Shown in pieces: positions 33,682 through 35,445 of a stretch of 35,445 bases of DNA. The notes beneath the pieces are model-generated. The model searched no databases. It was not told where the DNA came from and saw nothing but the letters and a program-made list of their open reading frames with translations. The position numbers and the translations under genes were made by a program. This stretch comes from a virus. Within the stretch, counting starts at the first letter, position 1. Every line of letters begins with the position of its first letter. The stretch spans positions 1-35,445 of IMG/VR virus record IMGVR_UViG_3300021964_000222; one strand, 5' to 3'.

Positions 33682-34182
33682 ATGACTAAAAAATTAGAAG
33701 ATCTTTTAAACTTGCCTGATTCAAAAGAGATTATAGATCAGGCCGAAGCCCAAGAAGCAGAACAAACAAAGCACGATTTAGAACGCACAGAAGCATTTAG
33801 AGATATTGCAGAATTAGATAAAATATCTTCTGCATTACCACAGGTTAAAGGCCTAGGAGAAATGGCTGATAAAGAACTTAACGAAGTTGCAGACAAAGCA
33901 ATGAGTGCATATGAAGATTTAATGGATCTTGGTATGAATGTTGAAAGTCGTTATAGTGGAAGAGTATTCGAAGTTGCTGGCGGAATGTTAAAAACAAGTT
34001 TAGATGCAAAAGTAGCAAAACTAGATAAAAAACTTAAGATGGTAGAACTACAACTCAAAAAAGAAAAAATGGACAAGGACGGTTCTACCGGAGGCGAAGG
34101 CATGATCGAAGGACAGGGTTATGTTGTTACTGATCGCAACAGTCTGTTAGAACGCCTAAAAGGGCTAGATAAAGATAAATAA
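33682..34182 (+). CDS. gp16: Small terminase subunit gp16 (166 aa)
   Basis: Marine T4-like gp16: KKLEDLLNLPDSKEI, LDKISSALPQVKGLGEMADK, SAYEDLMDLGMNVESRYSGR, FEVAGGMLKTSLDAK and KKLKMVELQLKKEKMDKD. The protein is almost wholly helical with a central coiled-coil segment and a Lys-rich end, as in T4 gp16 (164 residues). It forms the ring that regulates the packaging motor and recognises concatemeric DNA. In T4 it is followed at once by the large subunit gp17; here two other genes come next and gp17 is not in the window. Confidence 0.88.
   Translation: MTKKLEDLLNLPDSKEIIDQAEAQEAEQTKHDLERTEAFRDIAELDKISSALPQVKGLGEMADKELNEVADKAMSAYEDLMDLGMNVESRYSGRVFEVAGGMLKTSLDAKVAKLDKKLKMVELQLKKEKMDKDGSTGGEGMIEGQGYVVTDRNSLLERLKGLDKDK
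34174..34181 (+). promoter_or_regulatory. T4-type late promoter GATAAATA
   Basis: GATAAATA whose last two bases belong to the TAA stop of gp16 (34180-34182). Predicted start near 34187, leader about 18 bases with AGGG before ATG 34205. Confidence 0.6.
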
Positions 34183-34204
34183 TATATATGACAGGGAATA
34201 ACAG

Positions 34205-34768
34205 ATGAAATCATTTGCGCAAATATTGACTGAATCTAAAAAAACATACGAATTTAAAATTGGTGTGGCTGGAGAACTACCTGAAGGTTTCCAAGACCAT
34301 ATGGAAACCGCACTTCAAAAGTTCAAGTTGTTAAACAGTTCAGCAGGTAAGAAAACACCGATACAGGAACGTCCTTTAGATTTTCCTCAATTACAAAACA
34401 TGGAAGTTACATATTTTGAAGTTGAAACAGAGTATCCTACTACAGTACAAATACTACAAGAATATCTAGGACAGTGCTGTGGTATTCCACAAAGTCATAT
34501 TATTGTTCGTAATCCAAACGAACCACAAGAGTTATATCAAGCAACAAATGAAGACGAAGTATACGAGCCAATGTTAACTAAAGAAGACATGGGCGGCGAC
34601 AGCGCACAAGATTCAGTCGGCGGCAATCGTATTATGGAACTTCTAAAAGAACTTGAAACAGCACGTAAGGAAGCAGCAGTTCCAGATGGAGCAGACGCAG
34701 CGCCAGACGGCGAAACAGCAAAACAACAAGACGATACAGAAAACACCAAAGCGGTGCTAGGGAGTTAA
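34205..34768 (+). CDS. Conserved hypothetical protein (187 aa)
   Basis: Residues ~14-115 alternate strands and helices in a beta-alpha-beta-beta-alpha-beta order (YEFKIGVAG, FQDHMETALQKFKLL, NMEVTYFEVETEYPTTVQIL, HIIVRNPNEP), suggesting a ferredoxin-like fold; this is a by-eye prediction. The remainder is acidic, Asp/Ala/Gln-rich and probably disordered. No catalytic residues are recognisable. It is driven by the promoter at 34174 and followed after two bases by the next gene, so the two products may work together in head assembly or packaging. Similar proteins occur in marine T4-like phages with unknown function. Confidence 0.6.
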   Translation: MKSFAQILTESKKTYEFKIGVAGELPEGFQDHMETALQKFKLLNSSAGKKTPIQERPLDFPQLQNMEVTYFEVETEYPTTVQILQEYLGQCCGIPQSHIIVRNPNEPQELYQATNEDEVYEPMLTKEDMGGDSAQDSVGGNRIMELLKELETARKEAAVPDGADAAPDGETAKQQDDTENTKAVLGS

Positions 34769-34770
34769 AA

Positions 34771-35445
34771 ATGTCAGATATTAAAAAACTAATGGAATCA
34801 TTGGATGCAATTAACGAGTGTCCTCCGGAAATGGGAGAAGGCGGCATGATGCCACCAATGGCTTCACTTCCTGCGCCGGAAGATAAAGGCAATCCAGTAA
34901 CAATGAATGTGAGCTTAAATGCCAGCGGTAAAGAGCATGTTGAAGATTTGATCAACATGATGAAAAATGCGGGCATGAACGATGCTAAAGAAGTTGGTCC
35001 AGAACAACTTCCAATGCGTATGGATATGGAAAGACTACGTGATCTTGTAGGCGAACCGGGAATGGAAGAGATCGAAACAGACGAAGCTTACTCACCAGGT
35101 GACGAAAATGCAGAAGGTGTTGTAAGTAACTGTTGCAGTGCTGCGGTTGAAGACGAGCGTAACGGCCAAGGTAGATGCAGTGCTTGCGGCGAAGGCTGTG
35201 AAGCTGTTGCAGAAGAATCAATCGAAGAAGGTGGAATGAAAGATCAGCTTATCCAAGCAATGGAAAAGATTGCAGCTGATGACAGCGGAAATACACTTTA
35301 TAAAGCAATGACCAAAGGTGCAATGGGCCCGGATGTACAAAACTATCTACAAGATATGTACGATGACGTAGCACGTGATAATGGACTACACCCAGATGAT
35401 GATCACGATCAAATAGAAGAAAAAATGCATGAACTGATCGCAGCA
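34771..35445 (+). CDS. Acidic protein with zinc-finger-like Cys cluster, 3'-truncated by the window
   Basis: Begins ATG 34771 after AGGGAG and stays open to the window end (225 residues visible). It is very acidic and Met-rich, with repeated GMxx segments (MGEGGMMPPM, MRMDMERLRDLVGEPGMEEI). A Cys cluster, C121-C122, C136-x2-C139 and C143, looks like a small zinc site; a CCG...CSxCxxxC pattern is known from uncharacterised proteins of marine phages. The last part (IAADDSGNTLYKAM...QDMYDDVARDNGL) is helical. No function is recognised. It follows the hypothetical gene at 34205 and is probably in the same late transcript. Confidence 0.65.
   Translation, partial: MSDIKKLMESLDAINECPPEMGEGGMMPPMASLPAPEDKGNPVTMNVSLNASGKEHVEDLINMMKNAGMNDAKEVGPEQLPMRMDMERLRDLVGEPGMEEIETDEAYSPGDENAEGVVSNCCSAAVEDERNGQGRCSACGEGCEAVAEESIEEGGMKDQLIQAMEKIAADDSGNTLYKAMTKGAMGPDVQNYLQDMYDDVARDNGLHPDDDHDQIEEKMHELIAA

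Noticed and set aside
1-35445. tRNA genes, CRISPR arrays and insertion sequences
   Set aside because: I saw no cloverleaf, no regular direct repeats with spacers and no transposase or terminal inverted repeats by reading. A tRNA scan would be needed to exclude degenerate tRNAs.

Overview
This window is part of the genome of a T4-like myovirus from a marine bacterium, AT-rich throughout. It carries the T4 head-tail set in recognisable form: neck proteins gp13 and gp14, sheath stabiliser gp15, tail sheath gp18, tail tube gp19, head completion protein gp4 and small terminase gp16. T4-type late promoters (NATAAATA) stand in front of most virion genes. The fibre proteins and several small conserved genes resemble those of the cyanophage/pelagiphage group. 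I cannot name the host. The heptose genes suggest a Gram-negative cell.

Layout. 1-8481: the 3' part of a giant fibre protein, two small virion proteins, then three very cysteine- and glycine-rich putative tip adhesins interleaved with two putative tail-assembly chaperones. 8503-12166: a stem-loop, a late promoter, then three co-directional surface-sugar genes (GT9 heptosyltransferase-like, SGNH hydrolase-like, NodU/CmcH carbamoyltransferase). 12194-19681: a small virion protein, a fibre-stem protein and a 2049-residue repeat-bearing virion protein. 19678-22630 (minus strand): a tightly overlapping operon hldE-hldD-cupin-gmhB for ADP-heptose synthesis, driven by a perfect-consensus sigma-70 promoter. 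22655-25688 (minus): NUDIX hydrolase, gp15 and gp14. 25743-27065 (plus): gp13 and a dNMP kinase with its own sigma-70 promoter. 27048-27383 (minus): an HNH-like gene. 27497-35445 (plus): gp18 (very large), gp19, a tube-fold protein, a small protein, gp4, gp16, a hypothetical, and a zinc-finger-like protein cut by the window end. There is no gene-free stretch longer than about 110 bases.

How it fits together. The phage encodes nearly all of ADP-L-glycero-D-manno-heptose synthesis; only a sedoheptulose-7-phosphate isomerase (GmhA) is not seen. The synthesis operon has a host-type promoter. The heptosyltransferase-like gene has a late promoter and lies directly after the tip adhesins. This suggests that activated heptose is made first and then placed on a late target, either the phage's own fibre tips or the host surface. 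The carbamoyltransferase and SGNH protein could decorate the same glycan. This is inference.

Three genes (hldE, gp14 and the tube-fold gene at 31632) have promoters placed so that the predicted first transcribed base is the A of the start codon. They are therefore candidate leaderless mRNAs under two different promoter types.
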